Notes: generated by a model not told the origin, from the letters alone. Positions 8,642 through 19,669 are shown, counted from the first letter of the stretch. The stretch: 64,000 nucleotides of DNA from Aeromonas salmonicida subsp. salmonicida (GCF_001643305.1 NZ_LSGW01000110.1:1-64000), one strand, 5' to 3'. A program made the numbers and translations.

Positions 8642-9100
8642 TTGTTGCGTGGTGCACATGCCATCAGCCTGGACAGTAAAGGGCGACTGGCGATTCCGAC
8701 CAAGTACCGTGATTGGCTGCGCGACGAAAGCGACGGCCAGCTGGTCTGCACCATAGATATTGCCCATCCTTGTCTGCTGCTTTACCCCCTGAACGAATGG
8801 GAAGAGATCGAGCGCAAGCTCAAGATGCTCTCCAGCATGAATCCCGTAGAACGCCGCTTGCAGCCGTTGTTGCTCGGCCATGCGACCGAATGCGAGCTGG
8901 ACGGCAATGGCCGTCTGCTGCTGAGCCAGCCACTGCGCAGCCACGCAGGGCTGGACAAGAAGATCATGTTGGTGGGCCAGCTCAACAAGTTTGAGCTGTG
9001 GGATGAAGCCCGCTGGCATCAACAGGTCAATGATGACATTCAGGGTCTGCCTGAGGATGACTGGGCAAGCTCGCCACGACTACAGGATTTTTCTTTATAA
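8642..9100 (+). CDS. mraZ: Transcriptional regulator MraZ
   Basis: A 152-residue MraZ protein with two AbrB-like halves, each with the DxxGR motif: residues 10-15 (DSKGRL) and about 83-88 (DGNGRL). It represses the dcw promoter by binding GTGG repeats like those at 8570-8594. The start is TTG at 8642: the family N-terminus M(F/L)RGAxxxxLDSKGRL fits only this codon, and GGGA precedes it. The stop TAA is immediately followed by the rsmH ATG. It is the first gene of the division/cell-wall operon. Confidence 0.95.
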   Translation: MLRGAHAISLDSKGRLAIPTKYRDWLRDESDGQLVCTIDIAHPCLLLYPLNEWEEIERKLKMLSSMNPVERRLQPLLLGHATECELDGNGRLLLSQPLRSHAGLDKKIMLVGQLNKFELWDEARWHQQVNDDIQGLPEDDWASSPRLQDFSL

Positions 9101-10039
9101 ATGACCCAAGCCGCTGAACATATCACAGTGCTGTTGCACGAAGCCGTTGAAGGGCTGGCCATCAAGCCGGACGGCATCTACGTGGATGGTACTTTTGGCC
9201 GGGGTGGTCACTCTCGTCTCATTCTCCAGCACCTTGGCCCCAATGGCCGGCTGATCGCCATCGATCGGGATCCCCAGGCCATTGCCGAGGCGGCCAAGAT
9301 CCAGGATCCCCGTTTTGAAATCGTGCATGGTCCCTTCTCCGGTATCGTCTCCTATCTGGATGAGCGCGGTTTGCTGGGCAAAGTGGATGGCTTCCTGCTG
9401 GATCTCGGTGTCTCTTCACCCCAGCTGGATGATGCCGAACGTGGTTTCAGTTTCATGAAAGACGGCCCGCTCGACATGCGCATGGATCCCACCTCCGGCC
9501 AGAGTGCCGCGCAGTGGCTGGCCCGTGCCGATGTGGATGATATCGCCTGGGTCTTGAAGACCTTCGGTGAGGAGCGCTTTGCCAAGAAGATAGCCCGCGC
9601 CATCGTCCACGATCGGGTCACCGAGCCCTACGTACGGACCCGCCAGCTGGCTGAGATGATTGCCCGGGTCAATCCGAGCAAGGAGAAGGGCAAACACGCC
9701 GCCACACGCAGCTTCCAGGCGATCCGTATCTATATCAACAGCGAACTGGACGAGATAGAGACAGCGCTGAACGGTGCACTACAGGCATTGGCACCAGAAG
9801 GGCGCCTCTCCGTCATCAGCTTCCACTCGCTGGAAGACCGGCTGGTGAAACACTTCATCCGCAAGCACGAGAAAGGCCCCGAAGTGCCGCGTGGTATCCC
9901 CTTGACCGAAGCTCAACTGGCCGGTGGTCGCAAATTGAAGTCGGTCGGCAAGGCGCTCAAGCCTTCCGAGCATGAAGTCACCGAAAACAGCCGATCCCGC
10001 AGCTCTGTGCTGCGGGTCGCCCAGCGTCTGGCGGAGTAA
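9101..10039 (+). CDS. rsmH: 16S rRNA m4C1402 methyltransferase RsmH
   Basis: A 312-residue SAM-dependent methyltransferase (formerly MraW) that N4-methylates C1402 of 16S rRNA. The SAM-binding loop is [14 protein letters not shown] (about residues 27-40), and [22 protein letters not shown] and [11 protein letters not shown] are family hallmarks. The length is normal. The ATG directly abuts the mraZ stop, suggesting coupled translation. Confidence 0.97.
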   Translation: MTQAAEHITVLLHEAVEGLAIKPDGIYVDGTFGRGGHSRLILQHLGPNGRLIAIDRDPQAIAEAAKIQDPRFEIVHGPFSGIVSYLDERGLLGKVDGFLLDLGVSSPQLDDAERGFSFMKDGPLDMRMDPTSGQSAAQWLARADVDDIAWVLKTFGEERFAKKIARAIVHDRVTEPYVRTRQLAEMIARVNPSKEKGKHAATRSFQAIRIYINSELDEIETALNGALQALAPEGRLSVISFHSLEDRLVKHFIRKHEKGPEVPRGIPLTEAQLAGGRKLKSVGKALKPSEHEVTENSRSRSSVLRVAQRLAE

Positions 10040-10042
10040 GCC

Positions 10043-10357
10043 ATGAGCGAGGTGCGTGTTCATCTGGCCAAAGAGATCCTCGCTGATCTCTGGCGGCACA
10101 AGTTGCCGGTTGTACTGGCCTTTGCCGTGCTGATCACCGCCTTTGGCGTGATCCTGGTGACCAACATGACTCGCGGTCTGACAGCCAAGCAGAACGATCT
10201 GATGGCCGAGGAGGATCGACTCAACATCGAATGGCGCCACCTGCTGCTGGAACAGGGCACCCTGGCTGAGCATTCCCGAGTGGCGAGTCTGGCCATGGAC
10301 AAGTTGCAGATGGCTCGCCCGCTGGTGACCACCGAGAAGGTAATTACACAACCATGA
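10043..10357 (+). CDS. ftsL: Cell division protein FtsL
   Basis: A 104-residue bitopic membrane protein: cytoplasmic N-terminus, one membrane helix (about residues 20-42), then a periplasmic leucine-zipper-like coiled coil (LMAEEDRLNIEWRHLLLEQ). FtsL forms the FtsQLB complex that activates septal FtsWI. It sits between rsmH (3-base gap) and ftsI (ATGA overlap) in the conserved order. Confidence 0.93.
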   Translation: MSEVRVHLAKEILADLWRHKLPVVLAFAVLITAFGVILVTNMTRGLTAKQNDLMAEEDRLNIEWRHLLLEQGTLAEHSRVASLAMDKLQMARPLVTTEKVITQP

Positions 10358-12108
10358 AACGCAAGGCATCTGCCAAGACTCCACCCAAAGCCAAAGCGCC
10401 GTCACTCTATCCGTGGCGCTTTCGCACGCTGGTGTTCTTTATCGGCATTGCGTTTGCCGGCCTGATCCTGCGGCTGGCCTGGATCCAGGTAATTGACCCG
10501 GATCGACTGCGCCAGGAAGGGGATATGCGTTCCCTGCGAACCACCTCCACCCAGGCTGTGCGTGGCATGATCACGGATCGCAACGGCGAACAGTTGGCGG
10601 TGTCAGTACCGGTAGAAGCGGTCTGGGCCGACCCCAAAACCGTGCACGAATCTGGCGCCATCCATAATGAGCGCGCCTGGCTCGCGCTCTCTGCCGTGCT
10701 CAAGCTCGACATCAATACCCTCAAACACCGCATCTCCAACCCGAGCAAGCGCTTCGTCTATCTGCAGCGGCAGGTGACACCGGCGGTGGCGGAATACATC
10801 AAGGGCCTCAAGCTGGGCGGCATTTATCTGCGTCCCGAGGCGCGTCGCTTCTATCCGACCGGCGAGATCAGCGCCCATCTGGTGGGGGTAACCAACATAG
10901 ATGGCAGTGGCATCGAGGGGATTGAGCGCAGCTACAACGAGTGGTTGACGGCGACGCCGGGCGAGATGCGGGTGCGCAAAGACCGCCAGGGCAGGGTCAT
11001 AGAGCGACTCGGGCTGGTCAAAGAGGGCAAGAACGCCAACGATCTGCAGCTGAGCATCGATCAGCGGGTACAGGCGCTCGCCTATCGTGCCCTCAAGCAT
11101 GCCACCGACGAGAACAAGGCGACGTCTGGCTCCATGGTGATGCTGGATATCAAGACCGGCGAGGTGCTCGCCATGGTCAACACCCCCTCCTACAACCCGA
11201 ACAACCGCGGTCAGTACCAGAGTTTCCGGGTGCGCAATCGGGTAGTGACAGATACCTATGAGCCGGGTTCGACCATCAAGCCCCTGATTCTGTTGAGCGC
11301 CCTGCAGGCGGGGGTCACCAGCTGGAAGGACATTATCCCGGGTGGGCCCCTGTTTATCGGGGCCAAGCAGATCCGCGACGTGAGTATCCACAAAGCGACC
11401 AACTTGTATGACATATTGCGCTACTCCTCCAACATCGGCATGTCGCGCATCGCGCTGCGGATGCCAGCACAGGAGATGATCAATACCCTCAGCATGGTCG
11501 GCTTCGGCATGGATACCGGCAGCGGTCTGATGGGCGAAAGCAGCGGCATGCTGCCCCAGCGCCGCCGCTGGTCCGATATCGAGCGGGCAACCCTCTCGTT
11601 TGGCTATGGCCTGCGGGTCACCCCGCTGCAACTGGCTTCTGCCTATGCCACCTTGGCCAACAAGGGCAAGCGGGTGCCGCTTTCCATCGTCAAGGTAACC
11701 ACGCCGCCCAAGGGTGAGCAGGTCATCGACCACAACAATGCCACCGCCATGCTGCAGGCGCTGGAGTATGTGGTCAGCAATGCCATCCCGAAAGCACAGA
11801 TCCCAGGCTATCGGGTTGGTGGCAAGAGTGGTACCGCCAAAGTCGCTGTCGCCGGCGGTTACGGCAAGGACTACATGGCCTGGTTTGCCGGTTTCGCCCC
11901 GGCCAGCAATCCCCGTTTCGTCATGGTGGTGGTGATCAACGAGCCAAAGGGCAGCGCTTACTATGGCGGTGCCGTGGCGACGCCACCGTTTGCCGAGGCC
12001 ATGGGTGGGGTGCTGCAACTTTTCAATATTCGTCCCGATGCGATACCGCCTTCGGTACCGCCCAAGCTTGCCCGTACGGAGGCCACCCATGCTGCGCCAC
12101 GTACTTGA
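10354..12108 (+). CDS. ftsI: Septal transpeptidase FtsI (PBP3)
   Basis: A 584-residue class B penicillin-binding protein that cross-links septal peptidoglycan. It has one N-terminal membrane helix (about 24-45), a pedestal domain, and a transpeptidase domain with the active-site motifs STIK (Ser near 306, EPGSTIKP), SSN (YSSNIGMS) and KSGT (about 490). It overlaps ftsL by four bases (ATGA). The last 12 codons lie in the first copy of a duplicated block (12074-12116) that also covers the murE start. Confidence 0.97.
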   Translation: MKRKASAKTPPKAKAPSLYPWRFRTLVFFIGIAFAGLILRLAWIQVIDPDRLRQEGDMRSLRTTSTQAVRGMITDRNGEQLAVSVPVEAVWADPKTVHESGAIHNERAWLALSAVLKLDINTLKHRISNPSKRFVYLQRQVTPAVAEYIKGLKLGGIYLRPEARRFYPTGEISAHLVGVTNIDGSGIEGIERSYNEWLTATPGEMRVRKDRQGRVIERLGLVKEGKNANDLQLSIDQRVQALAYRALKHATDENKATSGSMVMLDIKTGEVLAMVNTPSYNPNNRGQYQSFRVRNRVVTDTYEPGSTIKPLILLSALQAGVTSWKDIIPGGPLFIGAKQIRDVSIHKATNLYDILRYSSNIGMSRIALRMPAQEMINTLSMVGFGMDTGSGLMGESSGMLPQRRRWSDIERATLSFGYGLRVTPLQLASAYATLANKGKRVPLSIVKVTTPPKGEQVIDHNNATAMLQALEYVVSNAIPKAQIPGYRVGGKSGTAKVAVAGGYGKDYMAWFAGFAPASNPRFVMVVVINEPKGSAYYGGAVATPPFAEAMGGVLQLFNIRPDAIPPSVPPKLARTEATHAAPRT

Positions 12109-12237
12109 TCTGCTGCATTCCTTGTTTGTTCCTGTTGTTCTCGGGGCTTTTTCCATGTCGCTTTACCGTTTGAGCACCCGCCTTCTCGTCTGTACGGAGG
12201 CTTCCCATGTTGCACCGCGCACTTGATTCACTGCTGC
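12074..12237 (+). repeat. Duplicated ftsI-murE junction block
   Basis: Unit 1 (12074-12116) and unit 2 (12192-12237) are imperfect direct copies 118 bases apart, 30 of 36 bases identical over the first part by my count. Both contain GTACGGAGG, an ATG eight to nine bases later and a TGA in another frame. In unit 1 the TGA ends ftsI. In unit 2 the ATG is the murE start. The block appears to be a tandem duplication of the gene junction. Confidence 0.8.
12089..12226 (+). CDS. Possible 45-residue hybrid reading frame between ftsI and murE
   Basis: The first copy of the duplicated block supplies a strong ribosome site (GGAGG) and an ATG. The second copy supplies a stop. The peptide begins MLRHVLDLLHSLF, resembling the MurE start MLHRALDSLLRPF, and ends CTEASHVAPRT, resembling the FtsI end RTEATHAAPRT. 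The middle is hydrophobic. It is probably a by-product of the duplication, perhaps acting through translational coupling. Whether a protein is made is unknown. Confidence 0.35.
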   Translation: MLRHVLDLLHSLFVPVVLGAFSMSLYRLSTRLLVCTEASHVAPRT

Positions 12238-13691
12238 GCCCCTTCGGCATCAATGCTCCGGCACTCAGCCTCACCGATATCCAGCTGGACAGTCGGCGGG
12301 TCGGGCCAGGCTGTCTCTTTATCGCTATCCGCGGGCATCAGATGGATGGCAGACGGTTTATCGAACAGGCGGTGGCTCAGGGAGCGACCGCCATTGTGTT
12401 TGAGGAGGACGGGGAATTTGTCGCGCCACCTCTGACCATTCCCTGCATCGGGATCCGTGATCTGCCTGCCAGGCTCTCCGAGCTGGCTGGCTATTTTTAC
12501 GAGCAACCAGCCAACAAGCTGGATCTGGTAGGCATCACTGGTACCAACGGCAAGAGCACCACTGCGTTGCTGGTTGCCAACTGGCGTACCCTGCTGGGTG
12601 GCAAGGCCGGGGTGATGGGCACTATAGGTAATGGCCTGTTCGGTGAGCTGGTTGAAGCAGAAAACACCACCGGCAGTGCCGTGCAGGTGCAGGCCAATCT
12701 TGCGAGCCTGCAACAGCAGGGCGCGGCTCTGGTAGCGATGGAGGTGTCCAGCCATGGTCTGGTACAGCATCGCGTTGCGGCGCTGCCGTTTGCTGCCGCC
12801 GTTTTCACCAACCTGAGCCGGGATCATCTGGACTACCACGGCACAATGGAAGCCTATGGCGCCGCCAAGGAAGAGCTGCTCAAACTGGTCGATGAACCCT
12901 GCGCCGTCATTAATGCCGATGACCAGTTGGGGCGCCAGTGGCTGGCGGCCTATCCTGGCGCGGTGGCATTCAGCGTAAACGGCCCGATTGCAGACCATCC
13001 GGGTCGACAGCTGACGGCGCAGGATCCCCACTTCCACCAACAAGGTTTTCGCACACAGATTAACTCCAGTTGGGGGAATGGTGTATTATCCGCCCCCTTG
13101 CTCGGGCGCTTCAACGTCAGCAATGTGCTGGCCGCCATGGGCGCCATGCTGGTGCTCGGTTATGACTTCAACGTGCTGCTGGCAACTGCGCCTCAATTGC
13201 AGCCGGTGACCGGTCGCATGGAGTGCTTCGGTGGCGGCAATGCACCGCTCGCCGTGGTCGATTATGCCCATACCCCGGACGCGTTGGAGAAGGCGTTGCA
13301 GGCCCTGCGTGTACACTGCGAAGGTCAGCTCTGGTGTCTGGTAGGGTGCGGTGGCGACCGGGATCGCGGCAAGCGCCCCATGATGGCCGCCATGGCAGAG
13401 CAGCATGCGGATCGCGTGATTCTCACCGACGACAACCCCCGTACCGAGGAGCCGGCCCAGATCATGGCGGACATGGTGGCGGGCCTTCGCGATCCTGCTG
13501 CCGTGCAGGTCGAGCACGACAGGGTCAAGGCGATTGCACTGGCCCTCGGTCAGGCGAGCAAACAGGACATCATCCTGGTGGCCGGTAAGGGCCACGAGGA
13601 TTATCAGATCATTGGAACCGACAAGCGGCACTACAGCGACCGGGAAACCGTCGTCGCCGCCTTGCACACATTATTGGAGTCATTCACATGA
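12207..13691 (+). CDS. murE: UDP-MurNAc-tripeptide synthetase MurE (meso-DAP adding)
   Basis: A 494-residue Mur ligase that adds meso-diaminopimelate to UDP-MurNAc-Ala-Glu in the cytoplasm. The ATP loop is GITGTNGKSTTALLVA (about residues 110-125). The DNPR motif (DDNPRTEEP, near 410) marks DAP rather than lysine specificity. GGAGG lies eight bases before the ATG, inside the second copy of the junction repeat. It overlaps murF by four bases (ATGA). Confidence 0.97.
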   Translation: MLHRALDSLLRPFGINAPALSLTDIQLDSRRVGPGCLFIAIRGHQMDGRRFIEQAVAQGATAIVFEEDGEFVAPPLTIPCIGIRDLPARLSELAGYFYEQPANKLDLVGITGTNGKSTTALLVANWRTLLGGKAGVMGTIGNGLFGELVEAENTTGSAVQVQANLASLQQQGAALVAMEVSSHGLVQHRVAALPFAAAVFTNLSRDHLDYHGTMEAYGAAKEELLKLVDEPCAVINADDQLGRQWLAAYPGAVAFSVNGPIADHPGRQLTAQDPHFHQQGFRTQINSSWGNGVLSAPLLGRFNVSNVLAAMGAMLVLGYDFNVLLATAPQLQPVTGRMECFGGGNAPLAVVDYAHTPDALEKALQALRVHCEGQLWCLVGCGGDRDRGKRPMMAAMAEQHADRVILTDDNPRTEEPAQIMADMVAGLRDPAAVQVEHDRVKAIALALGQASKQDIILVAGKGHEDYQIIGTDKRHYSDRETVVAALHTLLESFT

Positions 13692-15043
13692 TGACCCTCA
13701 GGCTTGCCGACCTGGCGCAGGTGCTCGATGCCCGTCTGATTGGTGAAGACGGCGAGATCACGACTGTCAGTACCGATACCCGCACCTTGGGGAAGGGCGC
13801 CTTGTTTGTTGCGCTGCGCGGTGAGCGTTTCGATGCCCACGATTTTTGCGATCAGGCCGTTGCCGCAGGGGCGTCTGCCCTGCTGGTGGAGCGCGAGCTG
13901 TCATTGGCCATTCCACAGCTTGTCGTGACCGACAGTCTCAAGGGGCTGGGGCATATCGGCAAGTTGGTGCGCGAGCGCATCAATCCGAAAGTGCTGGCCA
14001 TTACCGGTAGCTGTGGCAAGACAACGGTGAAAGAGATGACGACCGCCATCTTGCGGCACGAAGGCGAAGTGCTGGCCACCGCCGGCAACTTCAACAATGA
14101 AGTGGGCGTGCCGCTGACCCTGTTGCGGCTCGAACCGCAGCACCAGTTTGCGGTGATGGAGCTGGGTGCCAACCACCCGGGCGAGATCGCCTGGACCACG
14201 TCGCTGGCCAGACCCGATGCCGCCCTCATCAATAACGTGGCTGCTGCCCATCTGGAGGGCTTCGGCTCCCTTGAGGGTGTCTTCCACGCGAAAAGCGAGA
14301 TTTTTGAAGGTCTGAGCGAGCAGGGAACCGCCATCGTCAACGCCGATAGCGCCTTCTGGCCCAAGTGGCAGGCAGCCGGGATCCACTGTGCCTTCTCCAT
14401 CGAGGATCAGAACCAGCCTTTCCATGCCCGTGGCATAGCGCTCAACGGGCAGGGCTGCGCCGAATTTGTGATGGTGACGCCGAACGGGGAATTGAGCCTG
14501 ACTCTGGCCATTCCAGGTCGCCACAACGTGGCCAATGCCCTGGCTGCTGCCGCAGGCTGTCTGGCGCTCGGAGCTTCGCTTGCCTCCGTCAAGGCGGGGC
14601 TGGAGCAGATGGCGCCGGTCAAGGGACGCTTTTGCGTACAGCGCTGGGGTGGTCTCACTCTGGTGGATGACACCTATAACGCCAGTGTGGAATCCGTGCT
14701 GGCGGGCATCGATGCCCTGACTGCCATGGGCGGCTACAAGGTGCTGGTATTCGGTGACATGAAGGAGTTGGGTGAGGAGTCTGCCGAGCAACACGCCAGG
14801 GTCGGACGCCATGCCAGTGAGTGCGGTCTGGACGCCGTGCTGACAGTAGGGGAACAGAGTCGCCACACCGCAGATGCCGCGGCTGGCCGACATTTCGATA
14901 ACAAGGCGTCGTTGTTTGAAGTGCTTGCGCAAATGATAAATACACATCAAGAAATTTCGATTCTGGTCAAAGGTGCCCGCGGCTCCCGCATGGAAGATAT
15001 CGTCAAGATGGTTGTTGACCGTCAGGAGTCAGCCACATGCTAG
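13688..15043 (+). CDS. murF: UDP-MurNAc-pentapeptide synthetase MurF
   Basis: A 451-residue Mur ligase that joins D-Ala-D-Ala to the UDP-MurNAc-tripeptide. The ATP loop is [14 protein letters not shown] (about 103-116), and [13 protein letters not shown] follows as in the family. It needs D-Ala-D-Ala from a Ddl ligase encoded elsewhere, since no ddl is in this cluster. It overlaps murE by four bases and mraY by seven. Confidence 0.97.
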   Translation: MMTLRLADLAQVLDARLIGEDGEITTVSTDTRTLGKGALFVALRGERFDAHDFCDQAVAAGASALLVERELSLAIPQLVVTDSLKGLGHIGKLVRERINPKVLAITGSCGKTTVKEMTTAILRHEGEVLATAGNFNNEVGVPLTLLRLEPQHQFAVMELGANHPGEIAWTTSLARPDAALINNVAAAHLEGFGSLEGVFHAKSEIFEGLSEQGTAIVNADSAFWPKWQAAGIHCAFSIEDQNQPFHARGIALNGQGCAEFVMVTPNGELSLTLAIPGRHNVANALAAAAGCLALGASLASVKAGLEQMAPVKGRFCVQRWGGLTLVDDTYNASVESVLAGIDALTAMGGYKVLVFGDMKELGEESAEQHARVGRHASECGLDAVLTVGEQSRHTADAAAGRHFDNKASLFEVLAQMINTHQEISILVKGARGSRMEDIVKMVVDRQESATC

Positions 15044-16119
15044 TCTGGCTGGCGGAACTGCTCACCCCGCACTTCACCTTCTTCAACGTCTTCTCCTACC
15101 TGACGTTTCGCGCCATTTTGTCGATCATCACGGGTCTGGTGGTGGCGCTCTGGATGGGGCCTCACCTCATCCGTCGTCTGCAGATCCTGAAATTCGGCCA
15201 GGTGATCCGCAACGACGGCCCCGAATCTCATCTGAGCAAACGGGGCACCCCGACCATGGGGGGGCTGATGATCATCGCAGCCATCTTCATCTCTGTGCTG
15301 CTCTGGAGCCGTCTCGACAACCCCTATGTCTGGCTGGTGCTGTTCGTGCTCGGTGCCTACGGTGCCATCGGCTTTGCCGATGACTACCTCAAGGTGGTGC
15401 GCAAGAATACCGACGGCCTGATCGCCCGCTGGAAGTACTTCTGGCAATCCGCCGTTGCGCTGCTGGTGGCTGTGTTCCTCTATACCACGGCCACCCACGA
15501 CGGCCAGACCCAGCTGGTGGTGCCATTCCTCAAGGATGTGATGCCGCAGCTGGGGTTGATGTTCATAGTACTGACCTACTTCGTCATCGTCGGCACCTCC
15601 AATGCGGTTAACCTGACCGACGGTCTGGATGGTCTGGCCATCATGCCGACCGTGATGGTGGCAGGGGGCTTTGCCTTGATCGCCTGGGCGACCGGCAACG
15701 TCAACTTCGCCAACTACCTGCATATTCCCTACGTGCCCTATACCTCCGAGCTGGTGATCGTCTGCACCGCCATCGTCGGTGCGGGCCTGGGCTTTCTCTG
15801 GTTCAATACCTATCCGGCCCAGGTCTTCATGGGGGACGTCGGTTCCCTGGCCCTCGGCGGCGCGCTTGGCACCATAGCCGTGCTGGTGCGCCAGGAGTTT
15901 CTGCTGGTGATCATGGGGGGGGTCTTCGTGATGGAGACCGTCTCTGTGATCCTGCAGGTGGGATCCTACAAGCTGCGCGGCGTGCGCATCTTCCGCATGG
16001 CGCCAATCCATCACCATTATGAGAAGAAAGGCTGGCCGGAGCCGCGCGTTATCGTGCGTTTCTGGATCATCACTCTCATGCTGGTGCTGCTTGGCCTCGC
16101 CACCCTGAAGGTGAGGTAA
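15037..16119 (+). CDS. mraY: Phospho-MurNAc-pentapeptide translocase MraY
   Basis: A 360-residue polytopic inner-membrane enzyme that transfers phospho-MurNAc-pentapeptide to undecaprenyl phosphate, forming lipid I. About ten hydrophobic helices are visible, with the active-site aspartate motifs GFADDYLKV and [10 protein letters not shown] and the late HHHYEKKG loop. Length and order are standard for the cluster. Confidence 0.97.
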   Translation: MLVWLAELLTPHFTFFNVFSYLTFRAILSIITGLVVALWMGPHLIRRLQILKFGQVIRNDGPESHLSKRGTPTMGGLMIIAAIFISVLLWSRLDNPYVWLVLFVLGAYGAIGFADDYLKVVRKNTDGLIARWKYFWQSAVALLVAVFLYTTATHDGQTQLVVPFLKDVMPQLGLMFIVLTYFVIVGTSNAVNLTDGLDGLAIMPTVMVAGGFALIAWATGNVNFANYLHIPYVPYTSELVIVCTAIVGAGLGFLWFNTYPAQVFMGDVGSLALGGALGTIAVLVRQEFLLVIMGGVFVMETVSVILQVGSYKLRGVRIFRMAPIHHHYEKKGWPEPRVIVRFWIITLMLVLLGLATLKVR

Positions 16120-16122
16120 GCC

Positions 16123-17406
16123 ATGGTCATCATCATCGGACTCGGTAAAACCGGACTCTCCTGTGTCGATTACTTCCTCGGCCGTGGCGTCATGCCTCTG
16201 GTGATGGATACCCGCGCCAATCCACCTGGCAAGGATCAACTGCCCGCCGAGGTAGAACTGATCCATGGGCTGGATGGCGATCTGCTCAAGCAGGCGCACA
16301 TGATAGTGGCGAGCCCGGGCATTGCCCTGGCCACTCCTGAACTGAAAGCTGCGGCCGAGTTCGGGGTGAGTATCGTTGGCGATATCGAGCTGTTCGTGCG
16401 CGAAACCCAGGTGCCGGTGATCGCCATCACGGGTTCCAACGGCAAGAGCACCGTCACCACCCTGGTCGGCGAGATGATTGCCGAGGCCGGCCTCAAGGTT
16501 GGCGTCGGTGGCAACATAGGCACGCCAGCGCTGGAACTGCTCAAGCAGCCGATGGACCTCTGCGTGCTGGAGCTTTCCAGCTTCCAGCTGGAGACCACCC
16601 ACAGCCTGCGTGCGGCCGCCTCCGTGGTGCTGAACCTGTCTGAAGACCATATGGATCGTTATCAGGGAATGGCCGATTACCGCGCCGCCAAGATGGAGAT
16701 CCACCAGCATTCCAAACACATTCTGGTCAACCGGGACGATGCGCAGACCCAGCCCGACGTGGGTCAGGTATGGCAGAGCTTCGGTCTCGACTGCAACGGC
16801 TATGGCCGCTGCCTGCTGGATGGCCGCCACTGGTTGACCCTGCACGGTGAGCCGCTGCTCCCCGTGGACGAAATGAAGATCGTCGGTGCCCACAATCAGG
16901 CGAATGCTCTGGCCGCCATGGCCCTGTGCGATGCGGTGGGCATTCCCCGCGAGCCGCAACTCGCCGTGCTGCGCCGTTTTGAGGGCCTGCCCCACCGTGC
17001 CCGCTTCGTGCGGGAGGTGAACGGAGTGCGCTGGATCAACGATTCCAAGGCCACCAATGTGGGTGCCACTCTGGCTGCCGTGGCGGGTGTGCGGGAAGCG
17101 GTCAAGGGACGCCTGTTGCTGCTGGCCGGTGGTCAGGGCAAGGGACAGGATTTTGGTCCGGTACAGGCACTGCTTGGCCACCAGATCGATCACATGTATT
17201 GCTTCGGTCAGGATGCCGACATACTGCTCGCCCTCGGTGAGCAGACCGAGCGGGTATCCGACCTCGACGCCGCCGTGGCCAAGGCCGCGGCCGATGCCAG
17301 ACCGGGTGACTGGGTGTTGCTGGCGCCGGCCTGCGCCAGTCTGGATCAATTCAAGTCGTTCGAAGCCCGTGGCGATCACTTCACCAAAATGGTGCTGGCA
17401 CTATGA
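16123..17406 (+). CDS. murD: UDP-MurNAc-L-alanine:D-glutamate ligase MurD
   Basis: A 427-residue Mur ligase adding D-glutamate to UDP-MurNAc-Ala. It has an N-terminal Rossmann-like UDP-binding domain ([13 protein letters not shown]), the ATP loop [14 protein letters not shown] (about 104-117) and the C-terminal ligase domain ([17 protein letters not shown]). It begins three bases after mraY and overlaps ftsW by four bases. Confidence 0.97.
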   Translation: MVIIIGLGKTGLSCVDYFLGRGVMPLVMDTRANPPGKDQLPAEVELIHGLDGDLLKQAHMIVASPGIALATPELKAAAEFGVSIVGDIELFVRETQVPVIAITGSNGKSTVTTLVGEMIAEAGLKVGVGGNIGTPALELLKQPMDLCVLELSSFQLETTHSLRAAASVVLNLSEDHMDRYQGMADYRAAKMEIHQHSKHILVNRDDAQTQPDVGQVWQSFGLDCNGYGRCLLDGRHWLTLHGEPLLPVDEMKIVGAHNQANALAAMALCDAVGIPREPQLAVLRRFEGLPHRARFVREVNGVRWINDSKATNVGATLAAVAGVREAVKGRLLLLAGGQGKGQDFGPVQALLGHQIDHMYCFGQDADILLALGEQTERVSDLDAAVAKAAADARPGDWVLLAPACASLDQFKSFEARGDHFTKMVLAL

Positions 17407-18587
17407 GCGCCCTTCGCTCCGTCGCAGGATTGCTGCAACGCTGGTTGTTACCGGCGCGCCCTGCAGGTCTCTACGATCGGCAGCTGGTGGTGCTGGCGCT
17501 GGCGTTGATGGCGGTGGGGCTGGTGATAGTGGCCTCTGCCTCGATCCCGGAGGGGATCGCCATCAACAACGATCCCTTCATGTTCGTGAAGCGTCACGGC
17601 CTGTTTCTGGTGATGGCTCTTGGCATCTCCTGGTTTGTGCTGCAGGTGCCCATGGCACGCTGGCAGCATTACAACGGCCCCATGCTGGTACTCGCCATCC
17701 TGATGCTGGTGCTGGTGTTGCTGGTGGGGCGCAGCGTCAACGGTTCTATCCGCTGGCTGCCCCTTGGCCCCTTCAACCTGCAACCGGCGGAGTTTGGCAA
17801 GCTGGCGCTGTTTGTCTATCTGGCGGGCTACCTGGTGCGCCGGCAGAGCGAGGTGCGCGAGCGCTTCATCGGTTTCATGAAGCCGATGGCCGTGCTGTTC
17901 GTGGTGGCTATCCTGCTGCTGGCCCAGCCTGATCTGGGTTCTGTGGTCGTGATGTTTGTCACCTCTCTGGGGATGTTGTTTCTGGCGGGGGCGCGCCTAG
18001 GGCAATTCATCGGCCTTATCCTGGTGGGGGTGAGCGCCGTAGTGACTCTGGTTATCGCCGAGCCGTACCGGATGCGGCGGGTGACCTCCTTCCTCGACCC
18101 CTGGGCCGATCCGTTCGGCAGCGGTTATCAGCTGACCCAGTCGTTGATGGCGTTTGGTCGTGGCAGCTGGTTTGGTGAGGGGCTTGGCAACTCCATCCAG
18201 AAGATGGAGTACCTGCCGGAAGCCCACACCGACTTCGTGTTTGCGATCCTGGGTGAAGAGCTGGGCTATGCCGGCGTGCTGGGCGCGCTGTTTCTCATTT
18301 TTGCGCTCTCGTTCAAAGCGCTCAAGCTGGGCCACCAGGCGCTGGTTGCCGAGCGCTTGTATGAAGGCTATCTGGCCATTGGCATCGGCATCTGGTTCAG
18401 CTTCCAGACCTTCGTCAACGTCGGCGCCGCCAGCGGCATGATGCCCACCAAGGGGCTGACCCTGCCGCTGGTCAGTTATGGCGGTTCCAGTCTCATCATC
18501 ATGATGGTGGCGGTGAGCATGCTGGTTCGTATCGATTTCGAGTTGCGTCAGGCCAGTGCCCAGGCGCGCGTGCGGGAGGTTTCGTGA
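17403..18587 (+). CDS. ftsW: Septal peptidoglycan glycosyltransferase FtsW
   Basis: A 394-residue SEDS-family membrane protein with about ten helices. FtsW polymerises lipid II at the septum together with FtsI. Family motifs include [19 protein letters not shown], the region around [33 protein letters not shown] and the C-terminal SYGGSSLI. It overlaps murD and murG by four bases each. Confidence 0.97.
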
Positions 18588-19669
18588 GCAAGACACTGCT
18601 GGTGATGGCAGGCGGTACCGGGGGCCATGTGTTCCCTGGCCTGGCCGTGGCCGATCGCCTCAAGGCCCAGGGCTGGACCATCCACTGGCTCGGCACCGCC
18701 GACCGTATGGAGGCCGAGCTGGTGCCCGCCCACGGTTATCCCATCTCCTTCATCGACATTCAGGGAGTGCGTGGCAACGGCATCAAGCGTCTGCTGGCTG
18801 CACCCTATCGCATCGTCAAGTCGGTGCTGCAGGCTCGCCGCGTGCTCAAGACCATACGGCCCGACGTTGTGCTCGGCATGGGCGGCTTTGCCTCAGGCCC
18901 TGGCGGCGTGGCGGCCTGGCTGTCCGGTATTCCTCTGCTGCTGCACGAACAGAATGCGGCGGCCGGCCTGACCAACAAACTGCTGGCGCGCCTCGCCAAA
19001 CGGGTGCTGATGGCATTCCCGGGGGCATTTGCGCCGAGTCGTCGCACCGCTGTGGTGGGCAACCCGGTTCGACCCGAAGTGGTCGCCTTGCCGGATCCGC
19101 AGCGAAGCAGCAGCACAGAGCCGCTGCATCTGCTGATCGTCGGTGGCAGCCTGGGAGCCCGGGTGCTCAACGAACAGGTGCCAGCAGCGGTTGCGGCTGC
19201 CGGCGTGCCGATTGAAGTGCGTCACCAGTGTGGCAAGGGCAATCGTGAATCTGTCGCACAGGCGTATGCCAAACAGGGCGTTGAGGCCGAGGTGAGCGAG
19301 TTTATCAAGGACATGGCCGATGCCTATGCCTGGGCCGATCTGGTGGTGTGTCGCGCGGGGGCCCTGACCGTCTCCGAAGTGGCCGCTGCCGGCGTCGCCG
19401 CCATTTTTGTGCCACTGCCCCATGCGGTGGATGATCACCAGACGCGCAACGCCCTGACCCTGGTCGATGGTGGCGCTGCTGAATTCCTGCCCCAATCCGA
19501 GCTGACCACTGCCTCTCTGGCTGCGCGTCTCTCCTGGCTCGCCGGGCGTAGGGAAACCCTATTGAACATGGCACAGGCCGCCCGTCATGTTGCCATTACC
19601 GATGCCGCCGAGCGGGTTGCCGATGAATGCAAGCGACTTGCAGCCGGGCAGAATGAGAGAGAACTATGA
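18584..19669 (+). CDS. murG: Lipid II synthase MurG
   Basis: A 361-residue GT28-family glycosyltransferase that adds GlcNAc to lipid I on the inner face of the membrane. The glycine-rich loops [16 protein letters not shown] (about 8-23) and VVGNPVR, the [12 protein letters not shown] segment, and the C-terminal UDP-GlcNAc-binding part ([25 protein letters not shown]) are all present. It starts with GTG and overlaps ftsW and murC by four bases each. Confidence 0.97.

Noticed and set aside
15040-17379. Very long open frame on the minus strand opposite mraY and murD
   Set aside because: It is antisense to well-conserved genes with complete motifs, has a low-complexity His/Gln-rich composition and no recognisable domain. 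It is a by-product of GC-rich codon bias.
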